From: Wuchereria bancrofti
Lineage: Eukaryota; Nematoda; Chromadorea; Rhabditida; Onchocercidae
Assembly (NCBI GenBank): GCA_005281725.1
Contig: SSBO01000007.1
Coordinates: 1,060,402-1,124,401, forward strand
Length of the DNA: 64,000 nucleotides
Direction of reading: 5' to 3'
Shown here one piece after another: positions 24,050 through 37,992 of the stretch. Each line of letters starts with the position of its first letter. The first letter of the stretch is position 1. A program made the position numbers and the translations under genes. Under the pieces are notes generated by a model. It worked only from the letters and a program-made list of their open reading frames with translations, ran no database searches and was not told the origin of the DNA.

Positions 24050-26034
24050 TTTTTCTCCTCAGTGACCATTAACATTACATCCGCTGAACTGTAAACAGAT
24101 AAACACTGAACAGCCACCAACCAAAATTCATCATCACCTGTAATTACCTGTAATTTATGACATTAAAGCAGATACGCAAAATCAGGAAGCATCGCCAAAA
24201 AATTGACAAATTACTGCTATATAGTACCAATCGATGCGACGTGAGAAAAATATTTATTATACATATTTATAATGTCGTTAAGCTATCTCAATTTTAAAAT
24301 AACTTTTTTCAACTTTTCTGTCTCCATTCTTCCAGTGAGCCCAAGAACTCAAAAATGACAAATTAGCTGGAAACAATCTATCTCCTATGATTATAATACA
24401 ACTCCCAAAGCGTAACATTTGGAAAGTGTAACCGAGAAGTCCCATCATGATAGCTACCTTACCATGCTATCTGTTCTTTTCCACCTGCGGATTGTTATCT
24501 TCTCTAGCAATAATTAATGTTTTGTAGCTATCGAAATTATTAGCTGTGTCTTCCCACAAGAAGACCTTCCACGCAATTCCCATAACATTTCATATGCGCC
24601 AAGGACACTTATAGTACGATATTCTCTCTCAACAAATGTTGTTGGTTATTTCCACACTGAACATTCTCTCTCTCTCGCAGTCATAACTTTCAGTCACTAT
24701 ACTACACTTGTATATAGAACTCGAACGTTACAGTAACCCACAGAACGAAAGACAAGTCTTCTTTTCGAGACTGCATCATTTATTACCATTCAAATTAAAC
24801 ATGACTTTTGATCTATACAACGAAAACGGTAAAAACAAAGGAAAAGGAGAGATTCAACAAGGATTAAATTGATATATTTCAGCTACCTCATCTGTCTTTC
24901 TCTATCTGTGATTCGAGTAACCTAAACGCATATATCAGAGCTTATATGAAACTTGCAATAATCAAAAGCTCTTACATAATACATCATTAACTTCAGAATA
25001 TTTCGTCCACTCGTCTTCTATTCTTCTACCATTGCTCATCACTTCTAGCATTCAACTACTCAAATTTGAGGTTGATCGAGGTAATATCTGCTCCGTTATT
25101 ATTTGGACCACTTCCATCAATTTTAAGCAAAGGACTTTAACATTCGTTTCACAACAGAAAAATTGCGTGTACCGTATGTCGACTAGTGTGAGATTAACTG
25201 GGAATTATATGAAATCATTCACAGTACACTATCACTGGATTATCACTTCATGAAAATTTTTCTATAGTGCAGAAGAAACCACAGAATTGCTCGAAGAACT
25301 CATTAAGCATCTAACAATTTAGCAAACAAAAGACGCTTAACTCCTAAACACAAGAAGCGCAACTTCAAATTTCCGAGAAAAGCAGAAACTTCACCACGGA
25401 CAGCACGCTGCAAACAAATTACGGTCGGTACCGGGACGTTATGAAACTGATGAATCTAATGTGTAGCAATTCCATGAAATGCAGAAATATTAAATCCATT
25501 GTGCTTCTAACAGATTTGCTATAGAGATGCATAATTTGGGGGAAGACATTATGAAAAAATTTTTTGAAATTAAGCTTTTTCATTGCATTGGTCTATCAAA
25601 TCATAATGAATATGGCTAGTTGCTCATAGATTAGAGGAATAATTGTGAAATTGAGCACCGTGATCTTTTTACCGTTTCTGTTTGCGATCTTCTTTCTAAT
25701 TTTTTTCAGTATATTGCAGTACTTCTCTTTTCTTCAGTTTTTTGCTCTCTATAGTTTGGAATTGAAAAATTTTTTTATGTGAGTTCTCTCATGAATATTC
25801 TTAAGTATAAGTTTGCTTTTATCAATAACTTTACATGATTTTTTCATTTTCATTCTAGTCAGCTGTACGCAACAGGAATAGTCTTCAGTAAATTCCTTCC
25901 TTATCTTTTTTATGTTATCAATTTTCTAGTGTTCAACTTTCGTTAATTTTGCGAAAGCAGCAACATGCAACTGTTAGTATTTCTTTATAACTGATTTTTA
26001 AGGAACTGACAGACATAAAATTCCAAGATCAGGA
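24050..26034. other. Divergent intergenic region (tlf-1 / CRIPT promoters)
   Basis: Nearly 2 kb between two 5' ends, so it should hold both promoters. A short CT run lies at about 24667-24683. No coding exon is supported. Confidence 0.6.
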
Positions 26035-26798
26035 ATGGTGTGTGACTCATGTAAGTGCTCTTTAATTTCAGGAATAATTTTTGATCTTTATTTTGAATTT
26101 ATGGTCTGTGCAGCTTTGAAACTGATATTTTCCTTTTAGGATGCTTTTTTCACTACTTTTTCTGTTTTATTTCTTAAGCAAGTTTTGTTCACTACTTTTT
26201 CCCGTTTAATTAATTGGAATTTTTTCTCTTTTGCTTAAAATTTCGGTCTGATTTCCAGCTTCATTTTATCGTTTTTTAGGTGTAAAAAAACTCGGTAAAA
26301 TAGCGACCATTGATCCGTATCGAACAAAATCACGCAACGAATGCGCTGGACCGATTAAAAAAGGTGGTGATGAAAATAAGCTTCTTTCAACTAGGAAAGA
26401 CAGGTATATGTGAATGAATTTCCCAAATTATTTTTTTTTTTTATTTAATAGACTGTTGGCTGTATATGAAAAGTAATGCCTCAACGATATTGATCTTTTG
26501 AGTTCTTTATCAAGTTTAATTACCCAAACTTTTTCATTTAAATTAAGTACAGGTATGTAAATAGTATGACTCATCAAGAAATTAGAGACTGCATAAGTTT
26601 AATTGCTGTGAAAAATTCTATTTGAATTGTAGATTCCAGCCGTATAATCAGGAATTCAGAAAGTGTCGAATTTGCAAAACAGTTGTTCATCAAGTTGGTT
26701 CACATTATTGCCAGCAGTGTGCATATCAAAAAGCCATCTGTGCAATGTGTGGTAAGAAGATGGCCGATACCAAGAAGCTGAAAATGTCTTCCGTATAA
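26035..26798 (+). CDS. CRIPT: CRIPT, cysteine-rich PDZ-binding protein
   Basis: Three exons in phase: 26035-26050, 26280-26403 and 26633-26798 (TAA), giving 101 aa, the same length as the human protein. Seen: MVCDSC at the N-terminus, KKLGKIATIDPYR, a basic middle, then paired zinc-binding CxxC motifs (CRIC, CQQC, CAMC) around VHQVGSHYC, and a C-terminal SSV that fits a class I PDZ ligand. CRIPT was described as a binder of PSD-95 PDZ3 and of microtubules, and is also found associated with the minor spliceosome (family knowledge). The first exon has only 16 coding bases, so ORF callers will miss the start. The start is fixed by the conserved MVC. Confidence 0.97.
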
Positions 26799-29700
26799 AT
26801 ATTGTTTTAACACATTGAGTGAGTGATTAGTAAAAGTTATATATGAATTTTTCTACTGGAAAATAGTTGTTCCATTGGATTCCTGGTTGATTAAGGTTGT
26901 TTAATAGACTTTTCTGAGTTTTAATTAGAACCACTAAATAGCAAATATTCAATGCGAGCAGAGAATGTGGTCTGTTGTTGATTTTTCTGTATTATTTTGT
27001 GTATCGTTATTTGCTCATAAATCTATAAGGTCCAAAGTTTATTCAGTGATTTCAAGAACTAAAATCTTAATTTTGCTTGTTTTTATAGTGTTACTTTCTT
27101 TTTTTCATTATGCTCAGGAGTATGTGGATGGACAGAAATATGGAAGGCTGAAAATATGAAAACAGTTGTTACCTTTATCACCTACAGTTCTTACCACTCA
27201 TAAACTTACGAAATTCCGCATAACAACGAATGATTCATTTTTACATACGTGCTGCACAGTTTGGTTTTCATAGCTGTCAGTTACTTTCCGGTTTTTTCGA
27301 AGTTCTCTGAACTTCTTTCTCGTTCGCCATGAAATTGATATATTTTTTAATGTACATGCTGTGATTAATAGTTTCTGTATTGTATGTAATTATTTAGATA
27401 CTCTACATATCTTTCAACAACAAAAAAAAAATGTACCGTTTGTGCATTTTTAATATTCGAGGTACTTGTTACAGTGCTACAAATGAATATCTTATAAGAA
27501 GTGTTTATAGATAGCAGTAACAGATGTCTTAAATTTGCAGATATACAGATATTTAATTTTTAGATTGGAGTAAAGCAGCAACAATAAAGTTGTTATGTCT
27601 GAAAGTTTCATCTTATTGTTAGGCGTAAAAATAATTTCCATATTCGGAAGTTTAGTTAGGTAGTAGTTCCTTTATTCATGTTTTATATAGTTGGTTAATA
27701 AGTATTGCATGTAGTTGAATAATAATATTTTTGTCGTTAATAGAATGTTGTGGTGTATGCATAAGTTCCGCAAAACGTTTTTTTCGAGAACTTCTAGTGG
27801 AAGTAAACAGTAAATCGTGTTTGATGTTTAGTTCGTAATAATAACTATAATTTCAGTTTATTATGGATGGATAGATGTGATGTGTATATGGAAATAGCTA
27901 AATATGTCTAAATAATTCCAATAAAGAGACTTATAATGGTAGTAGGTTTCGTATCGTCCAGAAAGAAATTTATCATTACCAGAGTGGTCGTTGAAATGAA
28001 TTTCGGAGTCCGGATTTCATGTGCGGAAATCTTTATAGGTTACCGTTGTGAATAAATAAAATATGTAAAGAGATGATTTGTCAAGTGCAATCATTTAAAT
28101 TTTGTTCCTATTTTTACGAAATATAATTCGTACTGAAGCTGAAAAGGTGATCCGATAGAATTCAATGATAAGGAAAAGTACTCTGACTTCAGGTGATAAG
28201 GAAATGATATCATTTTGGTGAATTTATTATATTTCGTTTTGAAGCGTTTTGAAGCGGGTCACCGCATTATCTCTGTTTCATCTGTCCCATTTCATTAAAT
28301 GAGTTTCTTTTTCTATTCAATTTTTGTTTCTTTTGTGCCTTTTAAAATACCGCATTCTTCCATAAATCTGTAGAGACAAGCTTGTCGGTGAAGACATAGT
28401 GAATCTCAGTTCTCCTTTATTCCATACAGATGTGTTCTGCTTATCATTAAGCAAAATCAATATTTAATTTTCTCATTTTACATTATCCTATTCTTCAACT
28501 GTTGTTATCATCACGAAGGGTCAGAAAAGCAAAATTTTGTCGTTAAGAAGATGTGTTAATGTCATTGTCAAGGTATTTACTTCGAACTTTTCCTGAGCAA
28601 ATGAGAGAATAATTTATTGATTGTTTACGAAGAGTTTTTTTTTTCCTTGATTGCTTGCAGAATTTCTTTTCTACCTGATTGCTTCCATTTGACTTCTTTT
28701 ACTAAACGTCATCTTTATAACTGTACTAAAATGAAGAAATAACATAGTGAGTGCTTCCTCATTTTCTCTCTCATTCGCTATCAATTTTTACCTCTCCTCT
28801 TGCTACCTTTGCTCGCATTTCTCATAATTAGTCGATTTCGACTAGCTTATTACTGCTTTGCTTAGGTATGCTATGCTATTGTTGAATTAATTATTAGTTT
28901 CTAGCTAATTGCTTGTTAATCATGTTGTCTTTCCTTCATCTCAAACATATCTTAAACTCTTTCTGATAATGATTTTTCATTAGACAAAAGAGTTAATATC
29001 ACCAATAATGCTAACAATGGAAATTCATTTGATTGAAAAAACTTCTTGTCATTTTAGAGAAATTTTTGTATCATACTTTTGTTTTTTTCTTTCAATTAAC
29101 ATGGGAAGGAACAATTTTTCCTTTCATTTTATCGAAAAACTTGCTGAAATGATCCAGTATTTTATGCTTTATTGTGTAGAGAATATTATTTCCTTCCAAA
29201 GCATTAGCAAATTTAATGTATTTTCTATTTTAATAACCTATTCTAATTCCATTCCTTAATTTTTTGGTTTTTACTTTTAAAATGATTGTTTGTAATTTAA
29301 CGAAAATAATTTGTTTAGTGCTAATAATTGGATAGATTGATTGAATATTGTTCTTTTGCAGTACAAACTTTTTTACTCATTGAAATTTAATTTCATTTAA
29401 AATTCACTATTTACTGATGCCTTGGTAATATTACGTAACGTAAACACCTTGCGAGTAATTCTAAATTCACATTTTCTGATTATCGTTACTTTCATTAATT
29501 GTTGTAACTATGTAACTGTAATTTGGGAATCTTACTGTGGTATGAAATTGCTAAAACTGAATAATATGGGTGACTTGAAATAAGTCAATATGAAAGTACT
29601 GCTACGTTTGACTTTTTCAAGATCGAATTAAAGATTTATTATAACGTGGTATTGCACTATGATCATATCTCCTTAGATAATCTCTTATTTCAAATTGAAT

Positions 29701-31032
29701 TTTTGTTGTTATCAGAATTGTTGTTTTAAAGATCGAATTACTTCTTCAGGCAAAACAGGTTTTTTAGGTTTGTGTCGCAAAACAAGTTTTTCAGGATATT
29801 TCAAATTTTAATATTTTGGCGGTCTTTGTATCTTGCAGATATGCATGGAAAAATTGCTTAAGTTGTTATCATTGATCATCGGTAGTAATAACACGAGGAT
29901 TTCTCTCAAGTATCAATAAAATAAATTAGACTAATGGAAACGGGGTCAATCATAACGCATTAGCTCATTAATTGTCACTCATTAATCATATAGTGAATTA
30001 GTCATTATGTTTTGTTGTTTCGCTTTTTAATCGTTTCAGGTTTGACCCTAATTTTTATTGTCATCAAAGATAATGTGACAGCAGACGTGATGGAGTAAAA
30101 TATACGAAATGACTTATGCTCAAAGAAGTCAATTTATATTTAGTCTTGTTGGACTACACATTCGGATGGCATAATGATAGTGAATTTCGACTATTTCTTG
30201 CATTCTTACTTAATCTTCTCTTTCTTCCACATAACATTCATTATATTTTTTCATATTACATTCCTCTAATGCCTATCCTAGGACATTTTAATATATCGTA
30301 GCATTTCTTTTTCGCTTATTTTAATTTTAATGTGTATATTATCAATTCCATTCATTCTTTAAAACAATACAAACCATTTTCATGCGCTAATTGTTGTTTT
30401 AACTGTTATGTGTAATCGATTTATCACTTCAGCTTAATGTAAAAACGAAACAAAGTCGAAAATGGAAATGAAATTTCTAGAATGGAATATGTTCTATTGA
30501 AATCATGAAAGGCATGGTACACAGTTGCTTGCAGAACAATGCATCGTTTTTTTTTTTTTTTTTTCTTTTTTTTAAGAAAAACTTGTAATTTTAGTGTCAT
30601 ATTTGATATTCTTTTTCTATTATTCCTGATATTTTTTGAATTTGGTATCATTATTAATATTCTCTAATATTATTTTTGGTATCATAGTAATCTTGAATTT
30701 GATATTATTTTTATGTACGGCAGGCATATCGTATACTCGTAGGTTTAGAAATTAGAGTAATTTTGTAGTACAATAAAAGTGACACTAATGGTGATATATT
30801 GTATAAATTCATTGTTTTTCTTGTTACATAAAGTACTTATTCTTCAAGAAATTTTCCTTTCCTTCGTATTCCTTTATGCATTTTTCATTTACAGATAAGC
30901 TTTAAGGATGAATCTGCAAGATATTGTGAATAATTCACATTTTATGATGCCATTGCTCCATGCCGTTTTTAATGGCACTTCTTAAATCTTTTAGATTATA
31001 ATTTAGTTCATTTTTTTTTTCAGATATATGAG
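26799..31032. other. 4.2-kb intergenic region between CRIPT and PAM
   Basis: Holds the CRIPT 3' UTR (AATAAA hexamers occur from about 27580 on; which is used is unclear) and the PAM promoter. Hydrophobic open frames at 26965-27159, 29008-29259 and 30116-30301 have the composition expected by chance in T-rich DNA. No domain or exon chain found. Confidence 0.6.
31012..31023 (+). promoter_or_regulatory. Splice acceptor 9 nt before PAM start codon (possible trans-splice site)
   Basis: A T-run ending in CAG lies just before the first PAM ATG, typical of a spliced-leader acceptor or a 5' UTR intron end. Confidence 0.45.
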
Positions 31033-34000
31033 ATGAAACGAATGGAACGAATCAATATGGTATTGATGTTGCTGTCGTTATCATTAACTGTCACTATTAA
31101 TGCTTTATCTGTACCACGTCATCCACAGCATGTGAGACAGGTGACAATACAGGTCAATGGCTACAAACCAGTGATTGTAAGTGCTTTTGTTGTTAAACAA
31201 AAAAAAATTAAAAAGTGCTTTTGTTTCAGATATAAAGAACAAGAAAATAAAGGTGAAATATATGCAAAATGTGTACTAGTTGTAATAGAGTTATTAAATA
31301 TTTAACATCCATTTGTTCAGTTTTATTTTTCTTCACATTCTCAATAATTTGATTGAGGAACTCATCATATTTAAAAACACTTAAATATTATCAAAGAACG
31401 ACGAACTATGACATCAAGAAACCAAGTTGTTGCCTTTTAGCAAATTTCAGCTGATGATGATTTCACTGACAAAGTAGATAGATTAGCTGAAGCGATTTGA
31501 TAGTGGTTGCATGTCTGCTACATAAATTTGTACTATTTCAAAGGAACATTTTGTACCAAATGACCAGATTGTCTCTCAAATCATAGAAGTATCAATTCAC
31601 TGCGGATGGATCAAGCTTTTGCAATGAAAATTATTAGCAAATATATGTTTAATATCATTCTTTTATAAAATAATGTTGAATAGACAGTGAGTCTTAAATG
31701 TATTTTTTGATCTTTTAGGATGATGACTACATAGCAGTGTCTATGTCTATAGAACCCGGATATATTGGTTTGTTTCTTTAAGTATTTTTAATATTTCTGA
31801 TTTATAATGTATAAATTATGTTCTTCGTATGTACAGTTACGTCCAGTCCTCAGTACAGTTTTACTTTATTATCAGCTTCGAAGAAGATTTATGAAAGTTA
31901 TTCTAGAAGCTGCAAAGTTCCTTCGAAAATTTTTATAAGTAACATATTTTATATGCGTGGGCAATGTTGTTGATGTAAGAATCAAAAATAATCTTTAAAA
32001 ACAGTTCAGCATAGATAGATTAAAATTATAATTTCATGCTTGCGAAACTCAACTAGTTTATTGATATAAATATTTTTTACCAGAACTATTTCATATCTAA
32101 TTTTAGTTCGCTTTCAACCATTCGCAGATGCTGACCGTGTTCATCATATACTGCTATATGGTTGTTCTTATCCGGCTTGGCCAAAGCCATTTTGGAAAGG
32201 ATTTAGCACATGCCGAGGCTTCGAGTCACATATTTTATATGCATGGGCAAGGAATGGTAAATAATTTTGTTGTTGGTGGAAGAGAAAGATAATATTTAAA
32301 AACAGTTCAGCATATAAAGTTATAATGAACTGATTTGTTGATGTATTTTTTATCAAAACTGTTTGTCAGTGTTTTGAATGTATTTCAAGATGATAAAACA
32401 TTTAAAATATTAACAAGTGATTTTATCAAAACTATTCAAATTGTTAATATTTTGAGTGATTTTCTATAGAGGACAACTCTTTTATTTCATGTTTTTTAAA
32501 CAAAGTATTATATATGCTTTTGATGAACGTCAGATTCTCCTACTCTTTGATATAATTCTACCTTTTGTATAGTTGGTATAGAACCGAATAGTGAAATAAC
32601 TTCAGTTACATGCTAATTAAATATTATATTAGATCAAATGGAAATAGCAAAGATTTGTATTTTTCTTTAGCACCTGATCTTAAATTACCGCAAGATGTTG
32701 CATTCAGTGTTGGACACAATTTCGATTCTGTAAAATATTTGGTAATGCAAGTAAGTTATTATTGATCACTTTACTTTTTTTGTTAGTTTAGTAAATTATA
32801 ACTTCAGGGTGTCATTTCAGTTTAACAAATTTATTTGTTTTAAAAATTACTGCTTTTTCATCCTTTTTTATTTTTGGGGCATTTTCTCTACTTCTCCACG
32901 TTATCTTTCTTTGTCCTACATATATCTCTTAATTTATTTGCTGCTTCATCTCCCTTGAGCAATTATTGCTGGTATTCAAAACCTTCCGAATGATTATCTA
33001 AAGGATGGTAGGCATATATGGAAAATTTAATGTGGCATTTAGAATTTATATAGACAGTTTCAAAATTTGGGAGAAATTGCAGGTGCATTATGCGCATCCA
33101 TTTATGGGCAAAATAGAAGACTATTCTGGTATTACCCTGCATATGATTAATGAAAGACCTCGCCATATGGCTGCTGTATTACTTTTCGAATCTGGAACTT
33201 CAATTCAACCGGGATTTTCTCATTTTCAAACGAATGCAAGTTGTATATACAGGTAAATAATCTCTTAGTTCTTAAAAATTGATTTTTTAAATTATGTCCT
33301 GTTTTGGTGTTTTGGTTACTGTTGCTAGTAGCTTCGTTTTAGTAAACATAAGAAAAATAACAGTTTCAGTGGTGATACTCCAATTCATCCATTTGCATTC
33401 CGTACACATACGCACAGCATGGGACGAATTGTTTCAGCATTTTACAAGCATTCCGATAAATGGACAATGATTGGTAAGCGTAATCCTCAGTGGCCCCAGT
33501 TGTTTCAACCGATTGAAGCAAACTTAACTATTTCAAACAGTGATTTAATGGCTGCCGTTTGTGTTTACGATTCATCAATGAAGAAATCTGTTGTAAAAGT
33601 TGGGTAAGAACAGTATCCTTTATTTTAATAAAAAGTTATAAAACTTTATTTTAATAAAGTTTGAAAGATTTTAGATTGGTACATTTTTTTTTTTTTTTTG
33701 TTGGATAAAAGAACTCATTAGTGCTATGTTCGTGCCTTTGTAAATCTTTAAAATACTAAGTCATACTGAAAATAATGCGAGACTCAATCAAAGTAAGTTA
33801 CCAATATATATTGAACGTAATCTCATGAATTGATTGTATTTTAAAAAATAGTTAATAGAGTTTTTTAGAAGGGATCCGAAAATTAGATTGAGAAATTGTT
33901 AAAGGTGTTCTGCCGGAAACTGTAGGCTAGTGTTTTAGTGTTGTAGAGTACGAAGACAATGTCTTGTTTCGTTTTTTAGGGGAACGGGTCAGGATGAAAT

Positions 34001-37000
34001 GTGTAATTTCTACATGATGTTTTACTGGGATGCTACATTACCTAATCCATTTCCTGAGGGAGCATTTTGTGTTGCACAAGAGGAACGGGACCTTGTGAGT
34101 AAAGAATATCCAGCTAAAGGCACAATCCCTCTTCAACCGCATCCAGACTGGGAGCAACAAGCACATCAGGGCAAATTGTTTGGTAAATTTTACTGTAATT
34201 CTTTCCTCAAATTTTAATTTTCATGGGAAACAATATTTGGTAAAAAGGGTCGTAAGACGAAGGAGGATTCAAAACAGAGAAAAAAAAAATGAATTTAACG
34301 GTGAGAAGAATTAAATTGGAAAACTTGAAGGGATGAAGAAAGCATAGGAATTGTTCCAGATGTTTGTTGACTTAAAGTTTTTCTTTTTTGAAATTTATTA
34401 TTCACTTATTTTCATTCTTAAATTTAGTGGCAGTACATGGTTTCATAGATAGGAGTACATAGTGGATCAGTTAGTTTTTGTTGTTATCATTATTTTTTCA
34501 TTTCGGCTAATTATTTTTGATTAGCTGGTTGCGGAGATCTAAACCATAAACTTTTTCAAAAATAATCCACAATCAGTTCCAGAATAATCCTGTTCCTTAT
34601 TTTAGGAATCATTGAAGGAACAGTAGCAACATCTGTTGGTGGAATCAAGCTTGGACAAGTTTCTGCGCTTAGTTTCGATTCATTTGGGAATTTGGTTATA
34701 TTTCATCGTGGTAGCCGCTCTTGGGACTCGATGTATGATGACTTCTTTTTAATAATTTTCTGTTCTGGATATGAGGAGATTAATTTTGACTATTTATTTC
34801 CTAAAAGTTTGTTTTTAGGTCATTTGATATGGGAAACAACTTGCGAGACAAAAGACCTATTATGGAAGATGTGATTTTAATTACATATTCAGATAAGCCA
34901 AATGGGACATTGTCATTACGTAACAAATATGGCAGTGAAAAGTATATTATTTCTACTTCTATATTTATTAAAATTAAAATACCTTGCTTTTTGGTTTCGT
35001 GAGAAGATAGTAGATGACATAAAAAAAATAACACGGTTAACGAAGTAGTTCAACAGCATTAAGAGAAATATAGAAATATACTGAGAAAGATTTTTTTTTT
35101 TTTGAAAAATTATTTACTTATGAATTGGTTTTCAAATCTCTTTTTCATGAACTATATTTCACATCTTTTTTGAGAAGAAAGATTTTAAAAGCTCATCTTC
35201 TTTTGCAGATTTTACATGCCACATGGCTTGACAATTGACCAGCAAAATGATTATTATACAACCGACGTTGGCTCTCATCAAGTTATCAAATGGTCGCTTT
35301 CACATGGTTATGTTCGTTCCTACTTTTTTGATTCACGGCGAGGGGAAGTGTGAAATGGTTTCTACTATCCTTTCAGAATCAGAATGTCAGTCAATTAAAT
35401 GACATTCTTCAGTTTGCTATGAATGGGTATCTTACTTTTAGTCATGTCAGTTCCTGTCTGATCAATTTCATTATTGCACGGAGAAGTGTGGCATGAGTTT
35501 GGTCACGAACTTCATCAAACAGGAACACTATCTGTAATAATAACTGTGATAGGTAGAGTAAATTGTCTAGTTTCGTTTCTCATGAAAATCCAAACTGTTT
35601 AACGGTCATTATTTAAATTCTTACGAAGTCTTACTATACCGATGAAATTCTAGGCTCACTAACACAAGCCTTTGCACTGGGTGAAAAGTTTGTCCCAGGT
35701 AGCGACCAGAAACATTTTTGTAAACCAGCTGGTATTGCGGTCACTACGGATGGAAATATCTTTGTCGCGGACGGCTACTGTAATAATCGAATCATGAAAT
35801 TCGATCGAAATGGACAATTTGTAACTCAGTGGGGACAGTCGAATTATAATAGCAGTAGGTTGTTTGTAAATTGATTAAAATTATATCCAGTAAATTTAAT
35901 ATTTGAACTTTGTTCCATAAATAATTTAAAACTTCAGTGTTCCAAGTCATTGCTGATAACAGAGTTAGAAATACGGAACAAAATAGAACGCGACATCCTT
36001 TTCTTTTAATAAATTAAAAAATTTGCAGTATTTCCAAAATTGACATATGGTGTGGAATGAGCTTTCGCACGGGTAATTTTCAGTGAATGGCATGGAGAGC
36101 GTACATCTTTTGTTACCACATGACATTGTTGCAAATAATGATGGTTCCTTGTTGTATGTTACTGATCGTGAAAATGCTCGAATACAAATATTTCGAAATG
36201 ATGGACATATAATGGGTCAAATTGTTAATCCACAAAACACTACTGCATTTGAAAATATTTATTCAGCCGATATTCATAGTATGATTTTCTTCCTACTCTC
36301 TGTAAGTTCACTGATATCCGTTTCCTCTGCGGTTTGGAACGTTGCTTGTTGGAAAGGATTCAAACGTCTTATAGTGCTTCCATAAATCGTTGTTTGAAAT
36401 TCTTAAAAGCCTGTCAGCACTTTTTCATCAGTTCATGAAATATCATTTCTCATCGAATAAGATTGATGCATAATTTGAACGTTTCTAACTTATACTAGAA
36501 CTAACTTCGTAAAATGATAATTCAAAAATTCCAAGAGTAAAATTAAGTCTTTTCTATATCAGGGATTGGTAGCTACTGTAATAAACATTATATTATGGTT
36601 ACGTGCATGATTTTAACAGTTTGTTGACTCGCAAAAGCAAGCAACAGCTGGCTTCATTAGTTTTTATCCAAAAATTTGCACTTTTACTCCGAAGTTGTTG
36701 GAATTCATTACATTTCTTCGTTTAATTATCAATTTCAGATAATATACTGTACTTCATTCCTGGTAAACAGCGAAACGATTTACCTTTACGCATGTTCAGT
36801 GCACATGCGAAAGCCGCGCGAGTACAATATTCATTTGAACCAACAAATTATCCGTTTAATAAACCACATGCAATTCGAGTTTCTAAGGATGGGCGATATA
36901 TCTTTGTTGGGGAATTGGGTCAAAATGGTGGTCGAGTTTTACAGTTTATAGTAAATCCTGATTGGGATCAAGTTGGTAGTGTGATTTTATTCATCTTGGA

Positions 37001-37804
37001 TATTTTTAACTTTCAACAGCAACATTTCATTTCCCATTTGCAGTGGTAGAACTATCGAAAAGCTATAGTTGGGTAGTTTCCTTTGTCTTCGGGATTATAT
37101 TCTTATTTATTTTGGTAGTGGTAAAGTTTGCCACTTCCGAATAGAATTTGAAATCCGGCTTATTTGCTTAAATCAAAACTTTATGCATATTGCAGGGAAT
37201 GACATAGGTTCTTCGTTATTACTGTCGAATTTTGCAGTAGATCGAACTTCACAGTTCTCAATTCCTATCACACTTCTAATTGCAATTGTCGCTCTACCAG
37301 CCTTGATCTTGTTTGCATATAAACGAAAAAGACTTATACGAATTGGAAAGCAGTATTCAGTTTTAGATCGCGCAGTAAGTATCCATACAACTTAAAAATT
37401 TCCTAAACTCGATTCTGAAATAATTTCTGGATATGCTCAGTGACAGTTATAAGAAATTATTATCTTAATAGGTTATTTTAGTTTATTTTTGGTAAAAGTA
37501 GATTTTATCTTTATACTCATACTAAATCATACTAAATGGATTTTTTTATAAATATATTATTGATTACCTGGGCTAATTTATTTACTTGAAAACTCAGCAT
37601 GAATTTTTTGAATTAATTACAAATTTTCCAGATTGGTCACCATTGTATTAGGGATCTTTTTCTACAAATTATTGATGAGAATTTCTCGAAATTTCTACTT
37701 TTTAGGGCTTCAAACCTTTACGAACAGATGATTCGGAGATATCGGATGACGATTCAGAGAATGATGTCATTTGTTCCCGACAAAAAAACAATAATAGGTT
37801 TTAA
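31033..37804 (+). CDS. PAM: Bifunctional peptidylglycine alpha-amidating monooxygenase (PHM + PAL), membrane form
   Basis: Sixteen exons: 31033-31176, 31719-31767, 32107-32256, 32671-32750, 33083-33252, 33370-33603, 33980-34182, 34606-34732, 34819-34941, 35209-35306, 35654-35854, 36084-36278, 36739-36975, 37044-37067, 37196-37374, 37706-37804; 770 aa. It makes C-terminal amides on neuropeptides in secretory granules. Seen: signal peptide; PHM copper ligands His77/His78 (VHHIL), His143 (QVHY), His211/His213 (HTHSMG) and Met289 (CNFYMM); PAL from about residue 330 with FHRG, FYMPHGL and DGYCNNRIMKF; a membrane helix at about 701-720; an acidic cytoplasmic tail. The spacer between PHM and PAL is short. 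The Cys that precedes the first copper site in vertebrates (CMSM) is absent (AVSM). Exon 14 is only 24 nt and can be skipped in frame. The worm counterpart is pamn-1. Confidence 0.95.
31942..32313 (+). repeat. Partial duplication of PAM exon 3 end and following intron
   Basis: 31942-32013 (intron 2) resembles 32228-32313 (end of exon 3 and start of intron 3): both carry ACATATTTTATATGC(G/A)TGGGCAA and, 30-45 nt later, TTTAAAAACAGTTCAGCATA. The upstream copy lacks a usable donor and reads into a stop. Confidence 0.75.
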
Positions 37805-37986
37805 CTATTAGCCTTAGTCAGAGTTGAAACCGCTTACAATGGTTTTTTCCTAGGAATTCAAGGAAAAAGAAGCCGAACGAATCTATCTAAATTCTCTAGC
37901 TGACGATATTTTCTCATTTGCTAATCAAAGCAACGACTTTTTTTTTGGGAAAAAATCTGTCTTGTAATGTTAGCTTCTAGGTTGTA

Positions 37987-37992
37987 AATAAA
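37987..37992 (+). terminator. Poly(A) signal for PAM
   Basis: AATAAA about 183 nt past the PAM stop codon. Confidence 0.6.

Noticed and set aside
26965..27159. 64-codon hydrophobic ORF after CRIPT
   Set aside because: Low-complexity Phe/Leu/Val composition in 3' UTR-like DNA, no homology recognised.
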